A stretch of 64,000 nt of DNA from Pseudomonadota bacterium (GTDB taxonomy: Bacteria; Pseudomonadota; Alphaproteobacteria; JACQOE01). Position numbers and translations under genes: made by a program. Where the stretch lies: contig JACQOE010000048.1 in the NCBI GenBank assembly GCA_016202695.1, positions 1 through 64,000 on the forward strand, read 5' to 3'. The notes beneath the pieces are model-generated. The model worked only from the letters and a program-made list of their open reading frames with translations, was not told where the DNA came from and made no database searches. Position 1 is the stretch's first letter. Every line of letters starts with the position of its first letter. This document shows positions 38,673 to 47,088 of this stretch, in pieces.

Positions 38673-39600
38673 AATCCAGTCCTTCCCTGCGCATGTAGGG
38701 CGTGAACCATCTGGGGTCGGTGCGGTACTCGATCCGCCCGTCGCCGTGCACCCGCGCCACCGCGCGCCGCGACGAGAGGCAGAACGAGTGCACGCTCATC
38801 GGCATGCCGCCGGTATGGGTGTAGGCGACCTCGACATGGCAATCGACCACCATCGAGCGGCCGACGAATCCCATCGGGCCCATGCCGATGTTGTTGCCCA
38901 GCTCCTTCAGCTCCTCCTCGAGCCGGGCGACGTCGGGGTCCGGGTGGCGCTCGCCGACCACGCGCAGGCACGCCGCCTGCTTGCCCAGCGTCATCGCCGC
39001 GTCCTTGCTGCCGCCGAGCCCGATGCCGACGATCGCCGGCTGGCAGGCGAGCCCGCGGCGGCCGAACTGCACCATGACGTCGAGGAAGAAACGCTTGATG
39101 CCGTCGATCCCGTCGGCGGGGAAGAGCATGCGGTAGTCGGTGCCGAAGAGGCCGCCCTTGTGCACGGTGGTGAGGTCCACCCAGTCGGCGTCGGGCTCGA
39201 AGGAGTACTCGATCTCGGGCGCGAGGATGCCGACGTTGTTGTTGTTGTCCTTGCGACTGAGCGGATGCACCCGGTTCGGCCGGAGCGGCACCTCGCGGGT
39301 GGCGCGGGCGGTGGCCCGCCGGAGCGCCCCTTCCAGCGCAACGAAGCCGCCTTCCAGGCGGGCCTCGTTGCCGACCTTGACGTAGTAACGGGGCAGCCCG
39401 GTGTCGGCGCACATCGCCCGCCGGTCGGCCTCGGCCGCCTCCCAGTTCTCGACCATGGCGGCGAGGACGAAGCGGCTGAGCTCGTTGGTCTCGCTCTGCA
39501 GCATGGCCTTGATCCCGGTCTTGTAGTCTTCGGGGATCTCGATCGCCGCGCGGCACATGATCTCGTAGGCCGCGGTCTCTATCGCCTGGTTACGGATCAC
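38608..39600 (-). CDS. Class I fumarate hydratase/tartrate dehydratase alpha subunit
   Basis: ALRRATARATREVPLRPNRVHPLSRKDNNNNVG...CQPAIVGIGLGGSKDAAMTLGKQA. Confidence 0.9.
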   Translation of the reverse strand: MIRNQAIETAAYEIMCRAAIEIPEDYKTGIKAMLQSETNELSRFVLAAMVENWEAAEADRRAMCADTGLPRYYVKVGNEARLEGGFVALEGALRRATARATREVPLRPNRVHPLSRKDNNNNVGILAPEIEYSFEPDADWVDLTTVHKGGLFGTDYRMLFPADGIDGIKRFFLDVMVQFGRRGLACQPAIVGIGLGGSKDAAMTLGKQAACLRVVGERHPDPDVARLEEELKELGNNIGMGPMGFVGRSMVVDCHVEVAYTHTGGMPMSVHSFCLSSRRAVARVHGDGRIEYRTDPRWFTPYMRREGLDYEPSAERTRLEAGQAQGPGRG

Positions 39601-39621
39601 GGCGGCTCTCCTTCCTCGCGG

Positions 39622-41376
39622 TCACGATGCGGCTGCGGCGCGGGGCACGCCGGCGCCGGCGACCAGGGTCTCGCCCGGGCGCACGCGGGTGAAGGCGACC
39701 GGCTGGGCCTCGACCTCGATCCGCCCGTCGCGCAAGGATACGACCGTATAGGCGGAGGTCGCGAGGTCGCCCGGCTGGGGGAAATCCTCGCGGTAGTGGG
39801 CGCCGCGCGAGTTCTCGCGCGCCAGCGCGGCGGTAGCGATGGCCCGGCTCACCAGGATCAGGCTCTCGAGGTTGAGCCAGTCATGCCAAGTGAGGTTGAA
39901 GGCACGCTCCGCCTCGGCGACGCCGGTCCGCCCCAGTTCCTCGGCCAGGCCGTCGAGCCGGGCGAGCGCGCGCCTGATCCCGGCGGCGGTGCGCGAGATG
40001 CCGACCTCCTCCCACATCAGCTCGGCGAGGCGGTCGCGGAGCGCGTTGGCGTCGCCCGCGGGGCGGCGGAAGGGGACGAGGCAGCGCTCGATGGTCTCGT
40101 CGATCACGGTCTCGTCCGGGTCCCTGATCCGGCCCTCTCTCGCCACCCACGGCGCCATCACGTCGCCGGCGATGCCGCCGAAGACGGTGGAGTTCGCCAC
40201 CCCGTTGCCGCCGAGGCGGTTGGCGCCATGCACCCCGCCGGTGTCCTCGCCGGCGGCGAAGAGCCCGGGCACGGCGGTGGAGGTATCGGCCGCGAAAATC
40301 ACGCCTCCCATCATGTAGTGGGCGGTGGGCACCACCTCAACCAGCCCGCCGGCAAGGTCGAAGCCGCAGTCGGCGCAGCGATCGACCATGCCCTTGAACA
40401 GGCGGCGCACGGTCTCGGGGCCGAGGTGCCCCATCTGCACGTAGAGCCCGCCGTTGGGAGTGACGTTGCCGCGGCGCATCTCCTCGAACATGGCCCGCGA
40501 GACGATGTCGCGTGTGGCGCGCTCGCCGCGGGAGTCGTAGCGGTGCATGAAGCGCTCCCGGTCGCCGCCGAGCAGGTAGCCGCCGGCGCCGCGCAGGCCC
40601 TCCTCGAGCACGGTCCCGGTCATCCGGGTCTCGGGGCCGGCGAGGAGCCCGGTGGGGTGGAACTGCACCATCTCCATGTCGCGCAGCCCAAGCCCGAGTC
40701 GGAGCGCCATGGCCATGCCGTCGCAGGTCTTCTCGCCCGAGGGGGTGTGGTAGCGGTACATGGTCGGCCCGCCGCCGGTCGCCAGCAGCACCGCCTTGGC
40801 CTGGATCAGGCGGAAGGCCCCGCTCCGCATGTCGATCATCAGTACCCCGGCGATCCCCGAGCGGTCCGCCGCCGGCACCAGGGCGACCGCCCGGTGCTCC
40901 TCGAGCCGGCCGATCCGCCGCGCCCACACCTGCTCGGCGAGTCGGCCGATGATCTCGATCCCGGTGAGATCCCCCTTATGGACCGTGCGGTCGAAACTCT
41001 GGCCGGCGAAAGCCTTCTGGTGGATGGTGCCGTCGGGGTTGCGGTCGAAGAAGCAGCCGATCTCGTTCTCGAGCTCGAGGACGCGCTCGACCGCACCGAC
41101 GACGAGGATCCAGGCCAACTCCTGGTGGTTGAGCCAGCTCCCACCCTGGATCGTATCCATGAAGTGGCGCTCGACCGAATCCTCGGGCGAAAGGGCGACG
41201 TTGTAGCCCCCCTGCACCATGCGCGTGCAGCCGCACTTGCCGAGGAGCCCCTTGACCGCGACGGTGATGTCGAGCGCGGGGGCGGCCTTGTGGGCATGGA
41301 GCGCGGCAAACAGGCCGGCGCCCCCCGATCCGAGGATCAGGACGTCGGTCGCGAGGCGCTCGATCGCGGCGGCCAT
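39622..41376 (-). CDS. Fumarate reductase/succinate dehydrogenase-like flavoprotein subunit
   Basis: DVLILGSGGAGLFAALHA, FHPTGLL, RGAGGYLL, AHYMMGG, VHGANRLGGNGV. Confidence 0.93.
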   Translation of the reverse strand: MAAAIERLATDVLILGSGGAGLFAALHAHKAAPALDITVAVKGLLGKCGCTRMVQGGYNVALSPEDSVERHFMDTIQGGSWLNHQELAWILVVGAVERVLELENEIGCFFDRNPDGTIHQKAFAGQSFDRTVHKGDLTGIEIIGRLAEQVWARRIGRLEEHRAVALVPAADRSGIAGVLMIDMRSGAFRLIQAKAVLLATGGGPTMYRYHTPSGEKTCDGMAMALRLGLGLRDMEMVQFHPTGLLAGPETRMTGTVLEEGLRGAGGYLLGGDRERFMHRYDSRGERATRDIVSRAMFEEMRRGNVTPNGGLYVQMGHLGPETVRRLFKGMVDRCADCGFDLAGGLVEVVPTAHYMMGGVIFAADTSTAVPGLFAAGEDTGGVHGANRLGGNGVANSTVFGGIAGDVMAPWVAREGRIRDPDETVIDETIERCLVPFRRPAGDANALRDRLAELMWEEVGISRTAAGIRRALARLDGLAEELGRTGVAEAERAFNLTWHDWLNLESLILVSRAIATAALARENSRGAHYREDFPQPGDLATSAYTVVSLRDGRIEVEAQPVAFTRVRPGETLVAGAGVPRAAAAS

Positions 41377-41380
41377 GGGT

Positions 41381-41728
41381 TTAAAGAGCGTTGAGGAGGA
41401 AGAGGAGGGCGGCGAAGGCCGAGAACCCGCCGGCCAGCGCGAGCAGCGTCTTCTGCCGGTCGGTCCAGGGCAGGAACTCGATGGCGAGCAGCCTCAGGCC
41501 CCCGGCGAGGTGGGCGGCGAGGAGGAGCGCGAGCCCGGCCTCGGCGAGCTTGACCGGTGCCGCCTCGGTCCAGCGGAGGAACGAGTCGAGGGCCGCCTCG
41601 CCCTCGATCGCCAGCCCGAGCACGTAGAGGTGCGCCGGCAGGAAGAGGGCGAGAAGGAGGCCCGACACCCGATGCACGACGAAGGCGCCGTAGCCGGGAT
41701 GGTTGCGCCAGCGCGCGGGCCCGCTCAT
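41381..41728 (-). CDS. sdhC: SDH-like cytochrome b556 membrane anchor subunit (SdhC-like)
   Basis: Three TM helices, GFVVHRVSGLLLALFLPAHLY-like motif (AFVVHRVSGLLLALFLPAHLYVL), AAHLAGGLRLLAIEF. Confidence 0.75.
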   Translation of the reverse strand: MSGPARWRNHPGYGAFVVHRVSGLLLALFLPAHLYVLGLAIEGEAALDSFLRWTEAAPVKLAEAGLALLLAAHLAGGLRLLAIEFLPWTDRQKTLLALAGGFSAFAALLFLLNAL

Positions 41729-42093
41729 GCGAGCGCCCCCACCGCCCGGAAGCCGAGCGCGAGGCAGGCGAGCGCGAAGGCCACCGCCGCCGCGTCCAGG
41801 CTCGCGCCCCGCCACGGCGTCATCTCGCGCACGATCGTGCGCAGCCCGATCGCCCCATGCACCGAGGCCGCCGCCACGAACAGGGCGTAGAGCAGGGGCC
41901 ACGCCACGCTCGCCCGCGTGCGGGCCAGGATCTCGGCCGCGCTCAGGCCCCCCTGGATGGCGTAGATCATGGTCGCGAGGTGGACCAGTACGAGCGGAGC
42001 GAGCAGGGCCGCGCTCGCCCGCTGAAGCACGAACAGCCACAGCTCGCGCCGGCCGCCGACGACGGCCCCACCCTGCACCCGCGCGTCCATCAT
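41725..42093 (-). CDS. SDH-like membrane anchor subunit (SdhD-like)
   Basis: LFVLQRASAALLAPLVLVHLATMIYAIQGG; 4-bp overlap with the next gene. Confidence 0.7.
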   Translation of the reverse strand: MMDARVQGGAVVGGRRELWLFVLQRASAALLAPLVLVHLATMIYAIQGGLSAAEILARTRASVAWPLLYALFVAAASVHGAIGLRTIVREMTPWRGASLDAAAVAFALACLALGFRAVGALA

Positions 42094-42235
42094 GCCTCCT
42101 CTCGGCCCTGCCGGGCCCCCGTCATCCCGCCCTCGGCCTCGATCACGGTCGTCAGGATGGAGGGGAAGGCCGCCGGGATCAAGAGATTGGGTGGGACGGC
42201 GAGGACGCCGCCGCGAGGGCGGCCGCGCGTCCGGC

Positions 42236-42970
42236 TCAGAGCCGGCCGGCGAGGAGGGCGAGCGCGCTCGCCCGCTTGAGGCCGGCGATCGAGGCGGTGG
42301 GGTTGAGGCCCTTGGGGCAGAAGGTGGCGCAGGACTGATGGCTGTGGCAGGCGTGGCAGCCGGCATCGCCGGCCACCGCGGCGAGGTGGGCCCGCCGGTC
42401 GGCGTCGCGCGCGTCGTTGACCAGCGTCCACGCCCGGTTGAGCGCCGCCGGGCCGAGATAGTCGGGCTGCCAGGCGACGACGTCGCAGGCCGCATGGCAG
42501 ACGCCGCAGCCGATGCATTCGATCGCCGCGTCGGCCGCCGCGCGCTCGGGATCGGCCGGCGGGATGCGGGCCGTCGCCGCCGCCCGGGGCGAGGAGGGGA
42601 GGAAGCGGGCCTCGGCCTCCCGCCACTTGTCGAAGAAGGGCGTCATGTCGGCGGCGAGGTCCTTGATGACGGGAAGGTTGCGGAGCGGCGCGAGCCGGAG
42701 CCGCCGGTCCTTCGCCACCCGGGCGACATGGGTGCGGCAGGTCCAGCGGGGGGCGCCGTTCACCATCATCGCGCACGAGCCGCACATGCCGACCCGGCAG
42801 GCGAAGCGGTAGGAGAGGGTGGGATCGATCCGCCGCTGGACGTAGGTCACCACGTCGAGGACGGTCTGGCTCGGGCGGAGCGGCACGCGGTAGGTCTGGA
42901 AGCGCCCCTCCGCCCTTCCCCGCCACACCTCGACCGAAAGCTCCGGCCCATTGGCCCGCGGCTCGCTCAC
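42236..42970 (-). CDS. sdhB: Succinate dehydrogenase/fumarate reductase iron-sulfur subunit
   Basis: CRVGMCGSCAMMVNGAPRWTC (2Fe-2S), CIGCGVCHAAC and CHACHSHQSCATFCPKGLNP (4Fe-4S/3Fe-4S). Confidence 0.93.
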   Translation of the reverse strand: MSEPRANGPELSVEVWRGRAEGRFQTYRVPLRPSQTVLDVVTYVQRRIDPTLSYRFACRVGMCGSCAMMVNGAPRWTCRTHVARVAKDRRLRLAPLRNLPVIKDLAADMTPFFDKWREAEARFLPSSPRAAATARIPPADPERAAADAAIECIGCGVCHAACDVVAWQPDYLGPAALNRAWTLVNDARDADRRAHLAAVAGDAGCHACHSHQSCATFCPKGLNPTASIAGLKRASALALLAGRL

Positions 42971-43102
42971 CGGATGCTGCCTCCTTGTTCGCGCCGACGG
43001 CGCCGATTATAGGCGGTCGGACGCAGGGCCTGCCAAGAGCGCCGCACGCCGGCACTCGCCGATCAGGCGCTTGCGCCGCCCGACCCTAAGTCGGCCACGG
43101 GG

Positions 43103-43882
43103 TCAGCGCCCGACGAATCGCGGCTTTTCCTTGTTGAGAAAGGCGGTGTAGCCGATCCGGTAGTCCTCGGTCTCGAAGGCGCCGTGCTCCTCGTCCATCT
43201 CCGTTCGGCTGAGGGGGCGGGGATCGGCCAGGCGGTGGATCGCCTTCTTGTGGTACCAGTTCGCAAGCGGCGCGCCGGCGGCGACCTCGTCGGCGAAGGC
43301 CATCGTCTCGGCCGCCAGCGTCTCGTCCGGATAGACGCGATTGACGAGCCCGATCCGCCGCGCCTCGGCGGCGTCGATGGCGTGGCCGCCGAGCATGAGC
43401 TCGAGGGCGTTGAAACGGCCGACGGCGGCGATCAGGGGCTCGAGCGAGTCGTAGGAGTAGTAGTTCGAGAGCCGGTTCGCGGGGATGCCGAAGCGGCTGG
43501 AGGCGGCGGCGAAGCGGATGTCGCAGGCCAGCGCCCACGAGCAGCCCCCGCCCATGCAGAAGCCGCGGATCATGGCGATGGTGGGATGCCGGCAGGCGCG
43601 GATCGCCTTCGGGACCAGGGCCGATTTCTCGTTGTAGGCGCGGGCGTTGGCGGCGTCGGTGCGCATCGCCGCGTACTCCTTGATGTCGGCCCCGGCGGTG
43701 AAGGCCCTGTCGCCGGCGCCCCTCAGCACCACGCAGCGCACCGTGCCGTCGGCCGAGAGCTCGGCGAAGGTCTCGGTCATGCGCGCGCACATCGCGAGGT
43801 TGAAGGCGTTGCGCTTGTCGGGCCGGTTCAGGATCACGGTGACGATCCCGCCCGCGCGCTCGACCAAGAGGATGTCGTCCAT
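43103..43882 (-). CDS. Enoyl-CoA hydratase/isomerase family protein
   Basis: VTVILNRPDKRNAFNLAM, AFTAGADIKEYA, CMGGGCSWALACDIRFAAASSRFGIPANRL. Confidence 0.94.
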   Translation of the reverse strand: MDDILLVERAGGIVTVILNRPDKRNAFNLAMCARMTETFAELSADGTVRCVVLRGAGDRAFTAGADIKEYAAMRTDAANARAYNEKSALVPKAIRACRHPTIAMIRGFCMGGGCSWALACDIRFAAASSRFGIPANRLSNYYSYDSLEPLIAAVGRFNALELMLGGHAIDAAEARRIGLVNRVYPDETLAAETMAFADEVAAGAPLANWYHKKAIHRLADPRPLSRTEMDEEHGAFETEDYRIGYTAFLNKEKPRFVGR

Positions 43883-44063
43883 CGCGTTGCTTCCCTTTCC
43901 TTCGCCGCGTCGGCCCCGGCCGGGGCCCGGACGGGCGCCAGTGTGCCCCGGCGGACGGGGCGACGCAAATGCGCCGGGGGCCGCCGCTTCGGGCCGTTGC
44001 CTTCGCCGCGCCCTGCCCCCAGAATGCCGGCCGGCACCGCGAACGGCAGGGGAGAACGAGGGA

Positions 44064-44402
44064 ATGGCCGCCAGGGACAGCCGCTACGTCTTCCGGGCAA
44101 GCGAGGTTTCGTTCCGCCAGGCGAAGCCCGGCCTCAACGTCAAGGAAGGCCGCATGCTCGGGGGCATGACCGTCCGCCTCCAGGAGCGCCATCCCGGGCG
44201 CCGCGACCCCGCCGCACCCTGGTGCGAGACCGGCCACACCGCCTATGTCCTCAAGGGGCGGATCGGGTACGAGTTCGCCGACCACGAGGCCGAGGCCGGG
44301 CCCGGCGACATGGTCCACATCCCGGCCGGCCACGCCCACCGGCACCGCCCCTTCGTGGCGGGGAACGAGCCCGTCCTCTACTTCATCACCGAGTTCGAGT
44401 GA
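44064..44402 (+). CDS. Cupin-domain protein
   Basis: 113 aa; HTAYVLKGRIGYEFADHEAEAGPGDMVHIPAGHAHRHRP. Confidence 0.87.
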   Translation: MAARDSRYVFRASEVSFRQAKPGLNVKEGRMLGGMTVRLQERHPGRRDPAAPWCETGHTAYVLKGRIGYEFADHEAEAGPGDMVHIPAGHAHRHRPFVAGNEPVLYFITEFE

Positions 44403-44616
44403 GCCCCGGCCGGCCTCCCGCCGCTGGGACGGGCCTCCCATATCCGCACAACCCGCACCGGGTACGGCGGGAAATTTGCGGCGGAGATAGGAATATAGGC
44501 TTATTTCGAGGCTCGTGAGCGACGCGCGGCCGCGCCGGACCGGGGCCGCGAACCGATGGCCGGGCCGCGGGCCCGCCGCGCCGCTTGCGCCAACAATATA
44601 CACCGTTTCAAAGAAC

Positions 44617-44633
44617 TGCACCGTATTGGTACA
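44617..44633. promoter_or_regulatory. NtrC-site-like inverted repeat TGCACC-GTATT-GGTACA
   Basis: One mismatch to the TGCACC-N5-GGTGCA pattern; an unrelated regulator's operator is equally possible. Confidence 0.25.
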
Positions 44634-44643
44634 TGATACCGGC

Positions 44644-44675
44644 GCGGATGTCAAGGGAAGCGGATGTCAAGGGAA
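44644..44675. repeat. Perfect tandem duplication of the 16-mer GCGGATGTCAAGGGAA
   Basis: Direct reading: 44644-44659 and 44660-44675 are identical. Confidence 0.95.
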
Positions 44676-44990
44676 AAGGGGGCGGGGAGGCCGGGGACGC
44701 CGGGCTCCGAGGATCCGGGGGCGGGTCCGAGGCGGCCGACAGATGATCGGCGGGGATCGGGGGACCGCGGCCACAAGCCACTGGACAAAGAACACAGCCA
44801 TAAACCCTCCTCGACCGATCTTGTTGTTGATGTTCCGCTCCGTCTCGTGAATCCCCATCTCCTCTAGCCGCTAGGCTAGGTGCGCTTGCTACCTAATACC
44901 GGAAAAACGTGGATGCTCGGCCTCTGCCACGGCTGTCCGGCTCAAGGAATGCGGTTGCGGAAATACTTACGACATCGACCATTAATTGTC

Positions 44991-45353
44991 ATGCCCGCAC
45001 TTGTTGCGGGCATCCACGTCCATCCGCGCGCTGCCTGATCGTGGAAAGGCGTGGATGCGCGGATCAGGTCCGCGCATGACGGCCTTGTTATTGCCCACGG
45101 AACACCCTCTTCCCGACGATTTCGATTGAACCGGACAGCGGTGGCCTCTGCCGAGCATGACGAGCGGAGCGAACGAGTCTCAACCGGGCCGCCGGGGGCC
45201 GGGGATGAGACTGGCGAGCCCGTTGTTCCTCACCCCGTCATGCCGGATGCGATGCAGCACTTGAATGCTGCATCGCCGGTTCGGCATCCCGGCGAGGCGG
45301 TACGGGATTCCGTATCTGCGCCGCACCACTTCGTGTTGCGGCGCGCACGGAAT
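44991..45353. repeat. Cluster of REP-like palindromic elements
   Basis: TGCCCGC/GCGGGCA (44992-45012), TGCGCGGA/TCCGCGCA (45056-45076), GATGCAGCA/TGCTGCATC (45251-45274), ATTCCGT...GCGCCGCA/TGCGGCGC...ACGGAAT (45307-45353); GTCATGC / GCATCCACG flanks recur. Confidence 0.75.
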
Positions 45354-45739
45354 GACGCGTCAATCAAAAGACGCTTCTCTGTGTCAATCGCCCGCCCGCC
45401 ACCTCCGGTGCTTCCGGGGCCCCTCCCTCCCGTCGGAGCCCGAGGGCGGCCCGCGCCGGGGATTGCGTCGCCGCCTTCGCCGTGGCGGTCGCCGCCTTCC
45501 CCGTGGTATAAGGGAGGCCGTCGCGGGGCCGGCAGCCGCCCCGCCCTTCCAAGACGGTCACCCGTCCAAGCGCTGCCGGACTTGCCGTGCCCGGCAAGGG
45601 GGTGGCCGTTCATGCGCGTCCCTGCGAGCGATCCGTTTCCGGCCCCGGCGCCCCGGCCCCGCCGCCGCGCCCGCCTCCCGCTTGCCGATCCGTCCCCCCC
45701 GGGGCCCGCATCCGGCCCCGAGCCCAAGGAGGCATCGCC

Positions 45740-45832
45740 ATGTTCACGTCGATCGATGACGTCCGCGCCGACATCGTCCGCACGGTCGGGCGGCTCGCGG
45801 CCGCCGCGGCGGTCACGGCGCCGGAGGAGTGA
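45740..45832 (+). CDS. 30-aa small ORF (candidate leader peptide) upstream of the MFS gene
   Basis: MFTSIDDVRADIVRTVGRLAAAAAVTAPEE; AAGGAGG at 45726-45732; stop adjoins the MFS start. Confidence 0.45.
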   Translation: MFTSIDDVRADIVRTVGRLAAAAAVTAPEE

Positions 45833-45834
45833 CC

Positions 45835-47022
45835 ATGAACGCCTTCATCGCCATCGTCTTCGCGAGCCTGCTCTCGCGGCTCGGCTACCAGATGGCGCGA
45901 AGCCCGGTGCTGCCGCGCTTCGCCGAGGACCTGGGGGCGGCGCCCGAGATGATCGGGGTGATCGTCGCCGCCTCGACGGTGACCGGCGCCTTCTTCAAGC
46001 TGCCCGCGGGCGCGCTCTCCGACGTGCTCGGCCGCAAGCGGATGATGGCGCTGGGGGGGCTCTTCTTCGCCGTCCCGCCGTTCTTCTATCCCCTGGTTTC
46101 CGACGCCGCGACGCTGCTCGTCCTGCGCTTCGTCCACGGCTTCGCGACCGCCATCTTCTCGCCGGTCGCCGCAGCCTACGTCGCCGGCCTCGCCGAGCGG
46201 GGGCGCGGGGCGCGCCTGGGCTGGTTCTCGTCGAGCAACGACATCGGCGCCACGGCGGGGCCGCTCCTCGGCGGCCTCGTCCTCTACTACACCGCGAGCT
46301 ATGCGGCGACCTACCTGCTCGTCGGCGCGCTCGGCGCGCTGACCCTCGCCGCCGTCCTCCTGGTGCCCGAGACGGACGGCTTCGCGCGGCGCGAGAGGAC
46401 GCCCCTCGCCGTCCGCGCCGCCGCGTTCCGGCAGGGGCTGCGCGAGGTCGCGGGCACCCCGGCGGTCATCGTCGCCTCGCTCGTCGAGGCGGTGATGTGG
46501 CTGGGCTTCGGCGCCTTCCTCGGCTTCCTGCCGATCTACGCCAAGGCGGCCGGCCGCAACGACGCCGAGATCGCGCTCGTCCTCGGCGTCCAGCTCGCGG
46601 TGGCCATGGTGGCGAAGCCGCTCGCCGGCCACGCCTCCGACCGGCTCGGGCGCAAGCCGGCGATCGTCGTCGGCCTCCTGCTCTGCGCGGTGGCGCTGCC
46701 GCTGGTCTTCCGGGCCGGGAGCCTGGCGGCGCTGATCGCGCTCGCGCCGCTCCTCGGCCTCGGCGTCGCCGCCGTGACCCCGGTCACCAACGCGCTCATC
46801 GCCGACCTCGTCGAGAGCCGGCGCCTCGGCGCGGCAATGGGCGTGTTCGGCACGATCTGGGACATCGGCGAGGCCGCGGGCCCGATTCTCGCCGGGTTCC
46901 TCATCGGCGGACTCGGCTACGCCCCGGCGTTCGACGCGATCGCCCTGACCATGGTCGCGGCGACCGGCGCGCTCGCGGTCCTGGTCAGGGATCCGGCGGC
47001 GCCGACGGGCGGGCGCGCGTAG
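45835..47022 (+). CDS. MFS transporter
   Basis: 12-TM pattern, GALSDVLGRKRMMALGG, GHASDRLGRKPAIVVG. Confidence 0.92.
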   Translation: MNAFIAIVFASLLSRLGYQMARSPVLPRFAEDLGAAPEMIGVIVAASTVTGAFFKLPAGALSDVLGRKRMMALGGLFFAVPPFFYPLVSDAATLLVLRFVHGFATAIFSPVAAAYVAGLAERGRGARLGWFSSSNDIGATAGPLLGGLVLYYTASYAATYLLVGALGALTLAAVLLVPETDGFARRERTPLAVRAAAFRQGLREVAGTPAVIVASLVEAVMWLGFGAFLGFLPIYAKAAGRNDAEIALVLGVQLAVAMVAKPLAGHASDRLGRKPAIVVGLLLCAVALPLVFRAGSLAALIALAPLLGLGVAAVTPVTNALIADLVESRRLGAAMGVFGTIWDIGEAAGPILAGFLIGGLGYAPAFDAIALTMVAATGALAVLVRDPAAPTGGRA

Positions 47023-47088
47023 CCCCGCCTCCCCCTGTCGCCGTGCCGCTTGCGCTCGAGCCGCGAGCGGCCTGGCGGGGCCGCGCCC

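Noticed and set aside
44403-45739. Mobile element with transposase in the intergenic island
   Set aside because: No transposase/integrase ORF or terminal inverted repeats with target duplication visible; kept only as a repeat-rich region
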